A stretch of 64,000 bases of DNA from Planctomycetota bacterium (GTDB taxonomy: Bacteria > Planctomycetota > Phycisphaerae > Phycisphaerales > SM1A02). The translations under genes and the position numbers were made by a program. The stretch is from NCBI GenBank assembly GCA_009926625.1, contig RFON01000001.1, positions 173,883 through 237,882 on the forward strand, read 5' to 3'. Below are positions 26,209 to 34,138 of this stretch, piece after piece; position 1 is the first letter of the stretch; each line of letters starts with the position of its first letter. The notes beneath the pieces are model-generated. The model did not search any database and had not been told where the DNA came from. It saw only the letters and a list, made by a program, of their open reading frames with translations.

Positions 26209-26282
26209 GCGGGCAGGCTATCCACACGCGTGAGCACGCCGTTCTGGTCCCATGAGTTCAGCAGGCGAATGGGGTCTTTCAC
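26181..26282 (-). CDS. Possible 33-aa ORF coupled to the FG-GAP gene
   Basis: GTG 26282 overlaps the FG-GAP protein's stop (GTGA), the same coupling used across this window. The frame runs 33 codons (opening MKDPIRLLNSWDQNGVLTR) and ends 28 nt inside the MazG gene in another frame. There is no recognised domain or Shine-Dalgarno, so this may be chance. Confidence 0.25.
   Translation of the reverse strand: MKDPIRLLNSWDQNGVLTRVDSLPAWKSVTFSG
26215..26220 (-). promoter_or_regulatory. Leaderless-type -10 for the MazG gene
   Basis: TAGCCT on the minus strand, 6 nt before ATG 26208. Confidence 0.4.
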
Positions 26283-27934
26283 AGACCGCACGGACCAAAG
26301 TTCGCCATGAGCAGCACCATGTCCTGCCCAGAAACGATCCCGTCACCGTTGAGGTCGGCGAGAGGATCATTGCTTCCCCAAGCGCTCAGCAACTGAGTGA
26401 GGTCTGAGGTGCCGACAGAACCACTGCCGTCCAAATCTCCGACACACGCAGACACCTCTATGTCATACACCATGACGAGCCCCTGCGTGGGGAGTGCGTT
26501 GGATGCCTTTGGAGCGCCAACGACAATTTCGCCTGCACCCAACGCGATGCAACTGCCGAAGCCAGCTTCGGCCACATTCATCGATACGGAAGGGTCGATG
26601 GACTTTTCTGGCGGAAATGGGTGGCACTCCTCAGTCTGCTGCCAAACGCCATCTCTCCCACTCCACTCGAATTCGTAGACCACCCCACGGTTCTGGAGGG
26701 GCGCGCCACCCACCGGGTCAAAGCCTGGAGCACCGATGTAGCACCGGCCCGATGTGACTTGAACGGCGGCACCGAACAGGTCGCCCACACGCCCTCCGAC
26801 TGCTTCCATTCGTCCCGTTGGAATGAACGACGATCCGAGTTCGTTGACCTGGGAAAACACGGTCACGGAGCCGGGGCTCGTCGACCCTCCAGGGGCACCG
26901 ACCACAAGCAGGTTTCCGTAGAGATCGAGTGAGGTACCGAACTCCTCCGACACTAGCGGATCCGCTGCAGTGCGCAGCACCTGCATCAGTTTCCATGGAC
27001 CCCACGCGGCTGGGCTCGGCATGATCGGCTCTGGGATGTCACCATTGTTGCGTCGGAACACAAAGACGAGTCCCTGCTTGTCGACGCTGTCGGTTCGACG
27101 CTTTGCACCAACGATCAACAGATCGCCATCATGGATGACGCTGCTGCCGAAGAGTCCGTCAGCCGCCGAAAAACTCGACGCACCAGGCAAGATCGGCGAG
27201 CCGATGAACGCCGACTTCTCAAACTGCCCCGTCACGCTCGACAAGGCGAAGATCGTCACGGAACCACAATTCGTCGAAGGAGCGTTGTCGAGCGGAGCAC
27301 CAACAGCCAATTCGGGTGGACGCCCGCTCTCCCGATCGTGCCACATCGACAACGCCGAACCGAACACATCGATCGAGCGCGGATCCTCATGAGTGACCCG
27401 ACCAAACGAAAGCCATGTATTACCCGAGTAGCGCCAGATCCATGCCGCGCCTGCCTGAAGTTGGTTGCCCCCTGAAACGCCCGGCAAGTTGGTGCCAGGA
27501 GCGCCTACCGCAAACCACCCGTTGGCGCCGGACAGCGCCTGCCCATAAAAGTTGTTCGCCTTCGGCTCGGGTTCAGTGGCCGTTCCGAGGTAGTTGTAGA
27601 CCCCAGACGGAGTTGGCGTGTAGATGTGGACCGCGCCAGCTGCCTGCTGAAGGCCGGCGGGCAGCACAACAAGATTCCAACTCGGTGCGCCGACGGCGAT
27701 GAAGTCGCTGTCCCACACCACTGCAGTGCCAAACCGATCCGCAGTCGAGCCCCCGAGCGGCGCATTCAGGGCATCCAACTCGGCTACGAACTGGGCCTTC
27801 GCCTGCACGGCAGCGAGCGCTCCGACAAGGAGCAGTCCAGCGAGTCTCGCCCTGCCAAGCGACAGCGAATGATCAGCGGACGCAACGCGTGCGCCGAATG
27901 AACAAGGAGGATGTGGGCAGTGGACCCTCTGCAA
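26279..27934 (-). CDS. Secreted FG-GAP/beta-propeller protein with a dockerin-like C-terminus
   Basis: 551 aa. Signal-like segment ARLAGLLLVGALAAVQAKA ends near residue 47. About seven repeats follow, each with a (D)xFG(S/T)A-V-...-(I/V)VGAP pattern (DRFGTAVVWDSDFIAVGAP, FGSALSM, FGTSLDLYGNLLVVGAP, FGSCIALGAGEIVVGAP), as in integrin-alpha-type propellers. The last 55 residues form two EF-hand-like calcium loops (DLDGSGSVGTSDL and DLNGDGIVSGQDM) separated by LLSAWG, the planctomycete type of dockerin-like sorting or docking cassette. The start is uncertain: TTG 27934 has GGAG 7 nt upstream, but the N-terminus before the signal segment is unusually long. Confidence 0.8.
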   Translation of the reverse strand: MQRVHCPHPPCSFGARVASADHSLSLGRARLAGLLLVGALAAVQAKAQFVAELDALNAPLGGSTADRFGTAVVWDSDFIAVGAPSWNLVVLPAGLQQAAGAVHIYTPTPSGVYNYLGTATEPEPKANNFYGQALSGANGWFAVGAPGTNLPGVSGGNQLQAGAAWIWRYSGNTWLSFGRVTHEDPRSIDVFGSALSMWHDRESGRPPELAVGAPLDNAPSTNCGSVTIFALSSVTGQFEKSAFIGSPILPGASSFSAADGLFGSSVIHDGDLLIVGAKRRTDSVDKQGLVFVFRRNNGDIPEPIMPSPAAWGPWKLMQVLRTAADPLVSEEFGTSLDLYGNLLVVGAPGGSTSPGSVTVFSQVNELGSSFIPTGRMEAVGGRVGDLFGAAVQVTSGRCYIGAPGFDPVGGAPLQNRGVVYEFEWSGRDGVWQQTEECHPFPPEKSIDPSVSMNVAEAGFGSCIALGAGEIVVGAPKASNALPTQGLVMVYDIEVSACVGDLDGSGSVGTSDLTQLLSAWGSNDPLADLNGDGIVSGQDMVLLMANFGPCGL

Positions 27935-28102
27935 TCGAACGCTCCGTCTTGCAAGACTGTACGGTTCCTGTGCGTTGAAGCAACTCGCGCCTCAGAAGAA
28001 CCGCCCGAGTTGGCAAACAATTTTGGCCATTCGGACACAGCCCAAACTCCCGTTTGCGGATCAAAACCCCCTGCAATCCCCACGGAACGCAGTGCAGGAA
28101 AG

Positions 28103-28176
28103 CGTCCTCGGCGCGATTCGAACGCGCAACCTTTGCCTTCGGAGGGCAACGCTCTATCCAATTGAGCTACGAGGAC
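28103..28176 (-). tRNA. tRNA-Arg (anticodon CCG)
   Basis: A 74-nt cloverleaf on the minus strand: acceptor GTCCTCG/CGAGGAC, D-arm GCTC/GAGC, anticodon stem TTGCC/GGCAA with loop CTCCGAA (anticodon CCG), T-arm GCGCG/CGCGC with loop TTCGAAT, discriminator G. No CCA is encoded. It reads CGG codons. Confidence 0.95.
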
Positions 28177-28233
28177 CTTGAGGCCAATTCTACCGCGCCT
28201 GCACATGGGGCATTGCCCTTCGCCTGCTCGCCC

Positions 28234-28239
28234 TACCCT
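28234..28239 (+). promoter_or_regulatory. Leaderless-type -10 for the MFS gene
   Basis: TACCCT, 8 nt before TTG 28248. It supports this otherwise unsupported TTG start. Confidence 0.4.
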
Positions 28240-28247
28240 CCCTCGCC

Positions 28248-29489
28248 TTGCGCGAACCCAACCCGATTGTCGATCTCCCGCAGCCCGAAGCATCCAGCGC
28301 AGCGACTTCGCACCGCCGCACCTTCCGTGCGATGCTGTGGCTCACCATCCTGAACTCGTTCGCCACGGGCATCCTCTGGAACGGACTTGGATTCATCACC
28401 GACTCGGTCTACCGATTCACCGAGACGGAGACCTACACGCTGTTCATCGCAACCGGCACCGCCTACACCCTGACCGCCTTTCTCACTGGGAGCGTCCTCC
28501 GCCGATTCGCATCACGGCTGAACGCGCGACGCGCGATGCAGTGGATCTTCATCATCCAAGGCGCCTTCGCGCCGCTGGTCTATGTCGGCACTTCAAGCAC
28601 GGGGCTCCTCGCTGTTGCCATGGTCACCAGCATGACTGGCGCTGCGCTGTGGCCCGTCGTGGAGTCGTACATCGCTGCTGGCAGGTCTGCGGACGAGGTT
28701 CGAAAGACGCTTGGCATTTGGTGCATCGCATGGATGGGATCCGTCACCGGCGTGCTCCTGCTGATGGCGCCGCTTCAAGGGGGGAGTGGATGGTTCGACC
28801 CGCGGCTGAGCGTTTTCTCGATCCTGCCTCTGAGCGCACTTTCACTCTGGATCATTCGCAGCGTTCCCGATCATCCCGAGCATCATCATGCTGAACCGGA
28901 GGCGCACGATCCGCGCGATCGGGCACTCCTTGCCTCGGCGCGTGCTCTGTTGCCCGCCTCGTATCTGCTCGTGGGCGCGCTGAGCCCGCTGATGCCGTAC
29001 CTGCTCGAGCGCATGAGCGTCAGCGCGCACAGCCAGACTCCACTGACTGCCACATGGCTCGGGCTCCGCACCATGACTGCAGCGGCGCTCAGCATGCTGG
29101 CATTCTGGCACGGAAGGTGGGGAACGCTGCTGCTTGGCGCCGTGCTGCTCGCGGGCGGCTTCGCACTTGTCGTGGGCGTTCCATCGCTGTTCGCCATCAC
29201 CATTGGACTCGCACTCTTTGGTGTGGGGCACGGCATCATTTACTACGCCGCGATCTACTACGCGCTGCGGGTCGGCAACGCAGCGGTGGATGCGGGTGGA
29301 GTACATGAGGCGCTCATCGGCTTGGGCTATGTGCTCGGACCGCTCGCAGGCTTGCTCGGCCACTTGCTTGGAGGCGGCGGATGGACGGTTGCATTACTGT
29401 GGACCTTGCTTGGGTTGTTCGCGGTTCCTGCGATGCTGCCGTGGTGGCGCGAGCGGCGCGAGCACCGCAAGGCACTACAAGCTCGCTGA
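28248..29489 (+). CDS. Major facilitator superfamily transporter
   Basis: 413 aa with about 12 hydrophobic segments. A loop with Arg-rich RRFASRLNARRAM sits after the second segment, as in the MFS A-motif region. A central His-rich loop (DHPEHHHAEPEAHD) divides the two halves, and a GVGHGIIYYAAIYYALRVG segment is well defined near the C-terminus. The substrate cannot be deduced. The start TTG is inferred from the frame limit and the TACCCT hexamer; translation from ATG about 28 codons later is an alternative. It converges on the photolyase gene with a 15-nt overlap. Confidence 0.75.
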   Translation: MREPNPIVDLPQPEASSAATSHRRTFRAMLWLTILNSFATGILWNGLGFITDSVYRFTETETYTLFIATGTAYTLTAFLTGSVLRRFASRLNARRAMQWIFIIQGAFAPLVYVGTSSTGLLAVAMVTSMTGAALWPVVESYIAAGRSADEVRKTLGIWCIAWMGSVTGVLLLMAPLQGGSGWFDPRLSVFSILPLSALSLWIIRSVPDHPEHHHAEPEAHDPRDRALLASARALLPASYLLVGALSPLMPYLLERMSVSAHSQTPLTATWLGLRTMTAAALSMLAFWHGRWGTLLLGAVLLAGGFALVVGVPSLFAITIGLALFGVGHGIIYYAAIYYALRVGNAAVDAGGVHEALIGLGYVLGPLAGLLGHLLGGGGWTVALLWTLLGLFAVPAMLPWWRERREHRKALQAR

Positions 29490-30929
29490 TGACTTTGCGC
29501 CGCTCACCTTCTGGAGTGCTGCGAGTGCACGGTCGCGCGCCGCGGAGTGTTCGACGATCGGGTGCGGGTAGGTTTCACCGAGCACCACGCCACTCGAAGC
29601 AAGCACCATCGGAGGCGCTTGCCAAGGCTGATGGATGAACTCGCTCGGGACCTTTGCGAGTTCAGGAACCCATTTGCGAACGAACGCTCCGCTGGGGTCG
29701 AACTTCTCCCCTTGCAGGATTGGATTGAAGATGCGGAAGTACGGTGCAGCGTCGGCACCGCAACCAGCGCTCCACTGCCACCCGAGCGTGTTGCTCGCCA
29801 AATCCGCATCGCAGAGCGTGTCCCAAAACCAGCGCGCTCCATCCTGCCACGGCTGCAGCATGTGCTTCACCAGGAAACTCGCCACGATCATGCGAACGCG
29901 GTTGTGCATCCAACCAGTCGCCCACAGCTGTCGCATGCCCGCATCGACGATCGGGTAGCCAGTGCGTCCGCGCTGCCATGCGCGCAGGTGGTCTTTCGAA
30001 GGCTGCCAGGGAAACTTGGCGAACTCCGCGCGAAGCGGTCGTGACTCGGTGGCAGGGAAGTTCGCGAGCACATGTGCGGCAAACTCCCGCCAGAGGATTT
30101 CGGCGAGGAACTTCGACGCGCCAGGCGTTTTCCCCGCGCCGCTGCGCGACACATCACACCAGACGCGGCGGGGCGACAACTCACCCCAGTGGATGTGAGG
30201 ACTGAGACTCGAGCAGCCGTTCATCGCCGGATAATCGCGCGCGTCGCCATAATCGCGAAGGGGCCCTGCCACGAACGCTGCAAGTCGCTCCTGTGCACCA
30301 CGTTCACCAGGCGTCCACCATTGACGCATCGTGCCGGCCCAGTCGATCCGAGGCAGCAGCTCAAGCGACTCCAGTCCGCAGTCGGCTGCACCCTTGGCAA
30401 GCCCATGCAACGAGCGCGGAGCAGGCAGCGGCTCTGCGATCGAGACCTGCATCCGAAGCGCCTTTGCGAACGGGGTGTACACCTTGTACGGAACGCCCGT
30501 ACCCGTTCGAAGTATGAGCGGATCGTGCAGCAGCGCTCCTGCATGAGCAGCGAACGACACGCCCGCCGCGGCAAGCGCGGTCCGCACGCGCTGCTCCTGC
30601 GCCGTGCCAGCTGGCTCGAATCGCATCGAGCAGTGAACGCTGCCGGCGCCGATCTCCTTCGCAAGGTCGACGAGCGCCTCTGCTGCTGCTCCGCGCCGCA
30701 GCAGGAGTGGCGCGCCAAGCTTGGCGAGTTGCTGCTGCAGCGCGGCGAGCGAGTGATGAAGCCACCAGCGTGCCGCACCTCCCGCGCTCCACGCGCCGTC
30801 CGCCGAGTCATCGAGGATGAACACAGGCTGCACCGCCCGCCCATTCGCAGCGGCGGCATCAAGCGCAGGATGATCGTCGACCCGCAAGTCCTGGCGAAAC
30901 CAAACGATCGCAGGACGGTCACTCGACAT
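29475..30929 (-). CDS. phr: Deoxyribodipyrimidine photolyase (class I CPD type)
   Basis: 484 aa. N-terminal antenna domain VWFRQDLRVDDHPAL and a C-terminal FAD-binding helical domain are present. Motifs include SSLSPHIHWGELSPR, LWREFAAHVL, GYPIVDAGMRQLWATGWMHN, LPW-type LQPWQDGARWFWDTL, and LASNTLGWQWSAGCGADAAP. It repairs UV-induced cyclobutane pyrimidine dimers using light. ATG 30929 overlaps the stop of the upstream epimerase gene by 1 nt (TGATG). A cryptochrome role cannot be excluded, but the motifs are those of a repair enzyme. Confidence 0.93.
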   Translation of the reverse strand: MSSDRPAIVWFRQDLRVDDHPALDAAAANGRAVQPVFILDDSADGAWSAGGAARWWLHHSLAALQQQLAKLGAPLLLRRGAAAEALVDLAKEIGAGSVHCSMRFEPAGTAQEQRVRTALAAAGVSFAAHAGALLHDPLILRTGTGVPYKVYTPFAKALRMQVSIAEPLPAPRSLHGLAKGAADCGLESLELLPRIDWAGTMRQWWTPGERGAQERLAAFVAGPLRDYGDARDYPAMNGCSSLSPHIHWGELSPRRVWCDVSRSGAGKTPGASKFLAEILWREFAAHVLANFPATESRPLRAEFAKFPWQPSKDHLRAWQRGRTGYPIVDAGMRQLWATGWMHNRVRMIVASFLVKHMLQPWQDGARWFWDTLCDADLASNTLGWQWSAGCGADAAPYFRIFNPILQGEKFDPSGAFVRKWVPELAKVPSEFIHQPWQAPPMVLASSGVVLGETYPHPIVEHSAARDRALAALQKVSGAKSSASL

Positions 30930-32350
30930 CAACGCATCCTCCCGAGTTCGAATCGGAGCGCTGCTTCCAAGTCTGGGAAGAGAAACGGAAATCCGCTCGC
31001 AGTCAGTGCCGTCGGCTTCACCCATGATCCACCGAGCAGCAGGTCCTCGCCCATTTCGCCGAAGAGCAGGCGAACGACGGGCGATGGCAGCGGCGCAATG
31101 CACGGGCGCCGCAGAACGCTCGCGAGCGTGCGAGCGAAGTCGATCTGGCGGACGGGCGCGGGTGCGACGGCGTTCACGGGTCCATGCAGCAGCGGCGTTT
31201 CGATGCTCCAGTGCAGCGCACGCAGCACATCGTCGATGTGAATCCACGACATGCCCTGTTCGCCGCTTCCCACACGGCCGCCGGCGCCCACCAAGAACGG
31301 CAGCAGCAGTTTGCCAAGCACACCGGAGCGCGCTTGCAGCACGATGCCGATGCGGAGGTGAACGGTTCGGACGCCTCGTTCGATCATCGGTTTGGATGCT
31401 TGCTCCCATGCCGCCGTGACATCCGAGAGGAATCCCTCGCCTCGCGCAGCCGACTCATCGACGGCTGGTCCCGCGCGGTTGCCATACCAGCCGATGGCCG
31501 ATGCGCCGATGAACGCCTTGGGTGGATTCGCGAGCGCCGCGAGTTCCGCACACAGCGAACGCGTCCCGTCCACACGGCTTGATCGGATGCGCTCCTTGCG
31601 CTGCGCAGTCCAACGGCCCGACGCGATGTTCTCCCCCGCAAGGTGAACGACCGCATCAATCCCCGAGAGAGGACTTGCATCCCACCTGCCGCTGGTGTTC
31701 CAGCGCAACTCGTCGCTGCCGCGGGGAGTCCCGCGCACAAGCCGAATGACGCGGTGGCCCGCGGTGGTGAGGAACGCGCAGAGCGCGCTACCGACCGCAC
31801 CGCTTGCTCCCGTCACCGCCACAACCCGCCGAGGCGCGCCGGCGAACCGCGAGTGCCACGACAAATCGTTGGTCGTGCGCTGATGACGGAACGCGAACAT
31901 GCGGCGCAGCGGCGATGTCCACAGTCCGCTCGGCGTGATGGTCCCAAGCGAGAGTGGCGGCGCGAAATCCACCGTGTCGCGAAGCGTGCTTCGTTGACCC
32001 GACTGAACGATGAAATCGTGCCTGTGCACCCAATGTGCAAAGGGCCCACGAAGCGATCGATCCGTGAACCCAGACGATTTCTCCACCGCCTCGTGACGCG
32101 CAGTCCAGCGAAGTCCCAGCGGCTCGCCCAACTGCAACTCCGTGATCGATCCGTTGGCAAGTGGATCGTTCTGGATCACCCGAACGGCTTGCCAAGGGGG
32201 CAGGAGTCGTTGGATCGCTCCTGGTGCAAAGTGCCATGCTGCCAGTGAATCGCGCGCGACGGGCAGCGCACACTCCTGTTGGAATCGAATGATCTTCAGT
32301 GGAAGCTCCGTGACCGACGTGCGAAAGTCTAGGCAGCGCGCAAGCGGCAT
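30929..32350 (-). CDS. SRPBCC domain fused to a TIGR01777 NAD(P)-dependent epimerase
   Basis: 473 aa in two parts. Residues about 18-155 look like an SRPBCC/START lipid-binding domain (IIRFQQECALPVARDSLAAW, DTVDFAPPLSLG). Residues about 170-470 are a YfcH-like (TIGR01777) short-chain dehydrogenase with VAVTGASGAVGSALCAFL, VVHLAGENIASGRW, RSSRVDGTRSL, ASAIGWYGNRAG and WIHIDDVLRAL. The fusion is known in actinobacteria and others; its reaction is unknown. It sits directly upstream of the photolyase, a frequent pairing. ATG 32350 is the first in frame, but a start nearer LPLKIIRF is possible. Confidence 0.82.
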   Translation of the reverse strand: MPLARCLDFRTSVTELPLKIIRFQQECALPVARDSLAAWHFAPGAIQRLLPPWQAVRVIQNDPLANGSITELQLGEPLGLRWTARHEAVEKSSGFTDRSLRGPFAHWVHRHDFIVQSGQRSTLRDTVDFAPPLSLGTITPSGLWTSPLRRMFAFRHQRTTNDLSWHSRFAGAPRRVVAVTGASGAVGSALCAFLTTAGHRVIRLVRGTPRGSDELRWNTSGRWDASPLSGIDAVVHLAGENIASGRWTAQRKERIRSSRVDGTRSLCAELAALANPPKAFIGASAIGWYGNRAGPAVDESAARGEGFLSDVTAAWEQASKPMIERGVRTVHLRIGIVLQARSGVLGKLLLPFLVGAGGRVGSGEQGMSWIHIDDVLRALHWSIETPLLHGPVNAVAPAPVRQIDFARTLASVLRRPCIAPLPSPVVRLLFGEMGEDLLLGGSWVKPTALTASGFPFLFPDLEAALRFELGRMR

Positions 32351-32375
32351 CCATGCGCGACATCCGCTCCGCTCC

Positions 32376-32381
32376 TATCCT
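32376..32381 (+). promoter_or_regulatory. Leaderless-type -10 for gmhA
   Basis: TATCCT, 8 nt before GTG 32390. The reverse strand across it contains TAGGAG, not a full match. Confidence 0.4.
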
Positions 32382-32389
32382 CCGCAGCC

Positions 32390-32416
32390 GTGCAGGACAT
32401 GCAGGACATGCAGGAT
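32390..32416 (+). repeat. Three 9-bp repeats that multiply the gmhA start codon
   Basis: The unit [A/G]TGCAGGA[C/T] occurs three times in tandem. Each copy supplies an in-frame start (GTG 32390, ATG 32399, ATG 32408) and an AGGA core for the next. The protein therefore begins MQDMQDMQD, and the true start is ambiguous. Confidence 0.8.
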
Positions 32417-32989
32417 CGTCCCGATCCCGAAGCGTGCTTTTCGGCGCGGCTCGACCAAGCGCAGCGCGGCGTCGCGCAACTGGCTTCGCTCAAGAGTGAT
32501 GTGATCCAATTCGCGCGGCTTGTCCAGCAGACGCTCAAGGACGGCCGGTCCGTCCTGACCTGCGGGAACGGGGGCAGCGCAGCAGAAGCACTTCACTTCG
32601 CCGAGGAACTGTCGGGGCGCTACCGATCGAATCGCCCCGCACTTTCAGCGATCAGCTTGAGTGCCGATCCAACCGCGTTGACCTGCATCGCCAACGACTT
32701 CGGGTTTGACCGCGTGTTCTGCCGCCAGATTGAAGCGATTGGACGGGCGGGTGATGCGCTCGTGGTTCTCTCCACCTCTGGCAACAGCCCGAACATCCTC
32801 CGCGCACTTGAAGTGGCGCGGGCACGCAACCTGCGCACCGCGGGGCTCCTCGGGGGCGATGGAGGCAAGGCGGCAGCCCTCTGCGACATTGCCCTTGTCG
32901 TCCGCGGCGTCGACGGTGCTGCTGTGCAGGAGGTGCACCAGATGATCATCCACACCGTCTGCGAAACACTTGAACCCATCTCGGGGTGA
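32390..32989 (+). CDS. gmhA: Phosphoheptose isomerase (SIS domain)
   Basis: 199 aa against about 192 for E. coli GmhA. SIS-domain motifs are LTCGNGGSAAEALHFAEELSG (split across the family's GNGGSAxxxxHxAxEL), LSADPTALTCIANDFGF, VVLSTSGNSPNILRAL, and the C-terminal EVHQMIIHTVCE with the catalytic His. It converts sedoheptulose 7-phosphate to D-glycero-manno-heptose 7-phosphate, the first step of ADP-heptose synthesis for LPS. This fits an outer-membrane-bearing organism. The start lies within a triple repeat. It is divergent from the SRPBCC-epimerase gene. Confidence 0.92.
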   Translation: MQDMQDMQDRPDPEACFSARLDQAQRGVAQLASLKSDVIQFARLVQQTLKDGRSVLTCGNGGSAAEALHFAEELSGRYRSNRPALSAISLSADPTALTCIANDFGFDRVFCRQIEAIGRAGDALVVLSTSGNSPNILRALEVARARNLRTAGLLGGDGGKAAALCDIALVVRGVDGAAVQEVHQMIIHTVCETLEPISG

Positions 32990-33043
32990 CCAAGCGCCCA
33001 TGACGCGCGCTACGAAGAGCCGCTGAACATGCTCCCCGTTGCC

Positions 33044-33049
33044 TAGGAT
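33044..33049 (+). promoter_or_regulatory. Leaderless-type -10 for the first MauE/Trx gene
   Basis: TAGGAT, 6 nt before ATG 33056, identical in sequence and spacing to the one before mlaF. Confidence 0.45.
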
Positions 33050-33055
33050 GACCAC

Positions 33056-34138
33056 ATGCGCGGACCTCGCCTCCATTTCCTCGTGTGTCGCCTCATCGTC
33101 CCGATGTGGCTCCTCGCGGGTGCGAGTTACAAGCTGTGGGAGCGGAACCCGAAGCTCTTGCCGCCTCCCGTTCTCAACAGCGTCCTCGCGCTTGATCCCC
33201 TCATCTGGCTCGACGGTGCCGCATGGATGGATACAGCGCTCCGTCTGATCGTGTGCACCGAGTTCATCCTGGTTGGCGTGATGCTCACCATGCCGCGCCT
33301 CGCCCGCCCCGTTGCGATCGCGGTGCTCTCACTCTTCTGCACAATCCTGCTGGCGGTGATTGTTCCTGAGTTTCAGAAGGGCGGGCTCGCGCAAGCTTGG
33401 AAGGGATCGTGCGGCTGTTTCGGCGCGAGCGGACCGAATCCCGTCATCATGCTCGGTATCGACGCCGTGCTGCTGTTGTTGGCGCTGTTCGCAGCGCCGC
33501 GCCCAGCCACCCATGCCATGCCGCGGACCTTTGGGCTCGGGAGCGCAGGCATCTTGGCAGTGCTGGCCGTCAGCGTCGTGTCGTTCGTTCCCAACCGCGC
33601 CGTCATCACGATCGAGGATGCGGGCAGCACAGCGGTCGTGAAGGAAACGCAAGCAACACAAGACACCGCCGAAGTCGTCGCTCCTCCAGTGACGCCTCGG
33701 GTTGTATCCGCCGCTTGGCCCTCGCGCCCCGCGACGGCGCAACCCTACTACATCCCCGACTTCGCAACATGGAAGGGAACGCGCCTTGATTCGCAGGAGC
33801 TCGCCCTCCTCACATCGCCACCGCCACCCGACAGCATCAACACGGGCAGTTGGATCGTCATGCTCTACCGCGAAGACTGCGATCACTGCCACGAGATCCT
33901 GCTCAACCACTTTTCAGGCAACTTGGCGATCCCTGTCCTGGCCATTGCCATCCCAGACACTGATCCCGCTGCCGCGCTCGAGATGCCTTGCAGCAACTGC
34001 CAACTTCGCAAGCTCGTCAAGGGGCCGGACTATGTGCTGACAACACCCGTGCTGCTGCGATTGCAGGACGGTGTAATCAAGGATGTCGTGACGGATCATG
34101 CAGACACAGATGGCATCAACCGCATCACGACCCGCTGA
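33056..34138 (+). CDS. MauE/DoxX-like membrane protein with a C-terminal thioredoxin-like domain
   Basis: 360 aa. Four to five membrane segments occupy about 1-185. GSCGCFG (C119, C121) between segments is typical of MauE/DoxX-type redox membrane proteins. A periplasmic C-terminal domain (about 240-350) looks thioredoxin-like, with IVMLYREDCDHC (C275, C278) and a second pair PCSNC (C312, C315) about 37 residues later. It may pass reducing or oxidising equivalents across the membrane, as VKOR/DsbB-type systems do. The next gene has the same overall plan and overlaps this one by 41 nt. Family naming is tentative; domain layout is clear. Confidence 0.7.
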   Translation: MRGPRLHFLVCRLIVPMWLLAGASYKLWERNPKLLPPPVLNSVLALDPLIWLDGAAWMDTALRLIVCTEFILVGVMLTMPRLARPVAIAVLSLFCTILLAVIVPEFQKGGLAQAWKGSCGCFGASGPNPVIMLGIDAVLLLLALFAAPRPATHAMPRTFGLGSAGILAVLAVSVVSFVPNRAVITIEDAGSTAVVKETQATQDTAEVVAPPVTPRVVSAAWPSRPATAQPYYIPDFATWKGTRLDSQELALLTSPPPPDSINTGSWIVMLYREDCDHCHEILLNHFSGNLAIPVLAIAIPDTDPAAALEMPCSNCQLRKLVKGPDYVLTTPVLLRLQDGVIKDVVTDHADTDGINRITTR

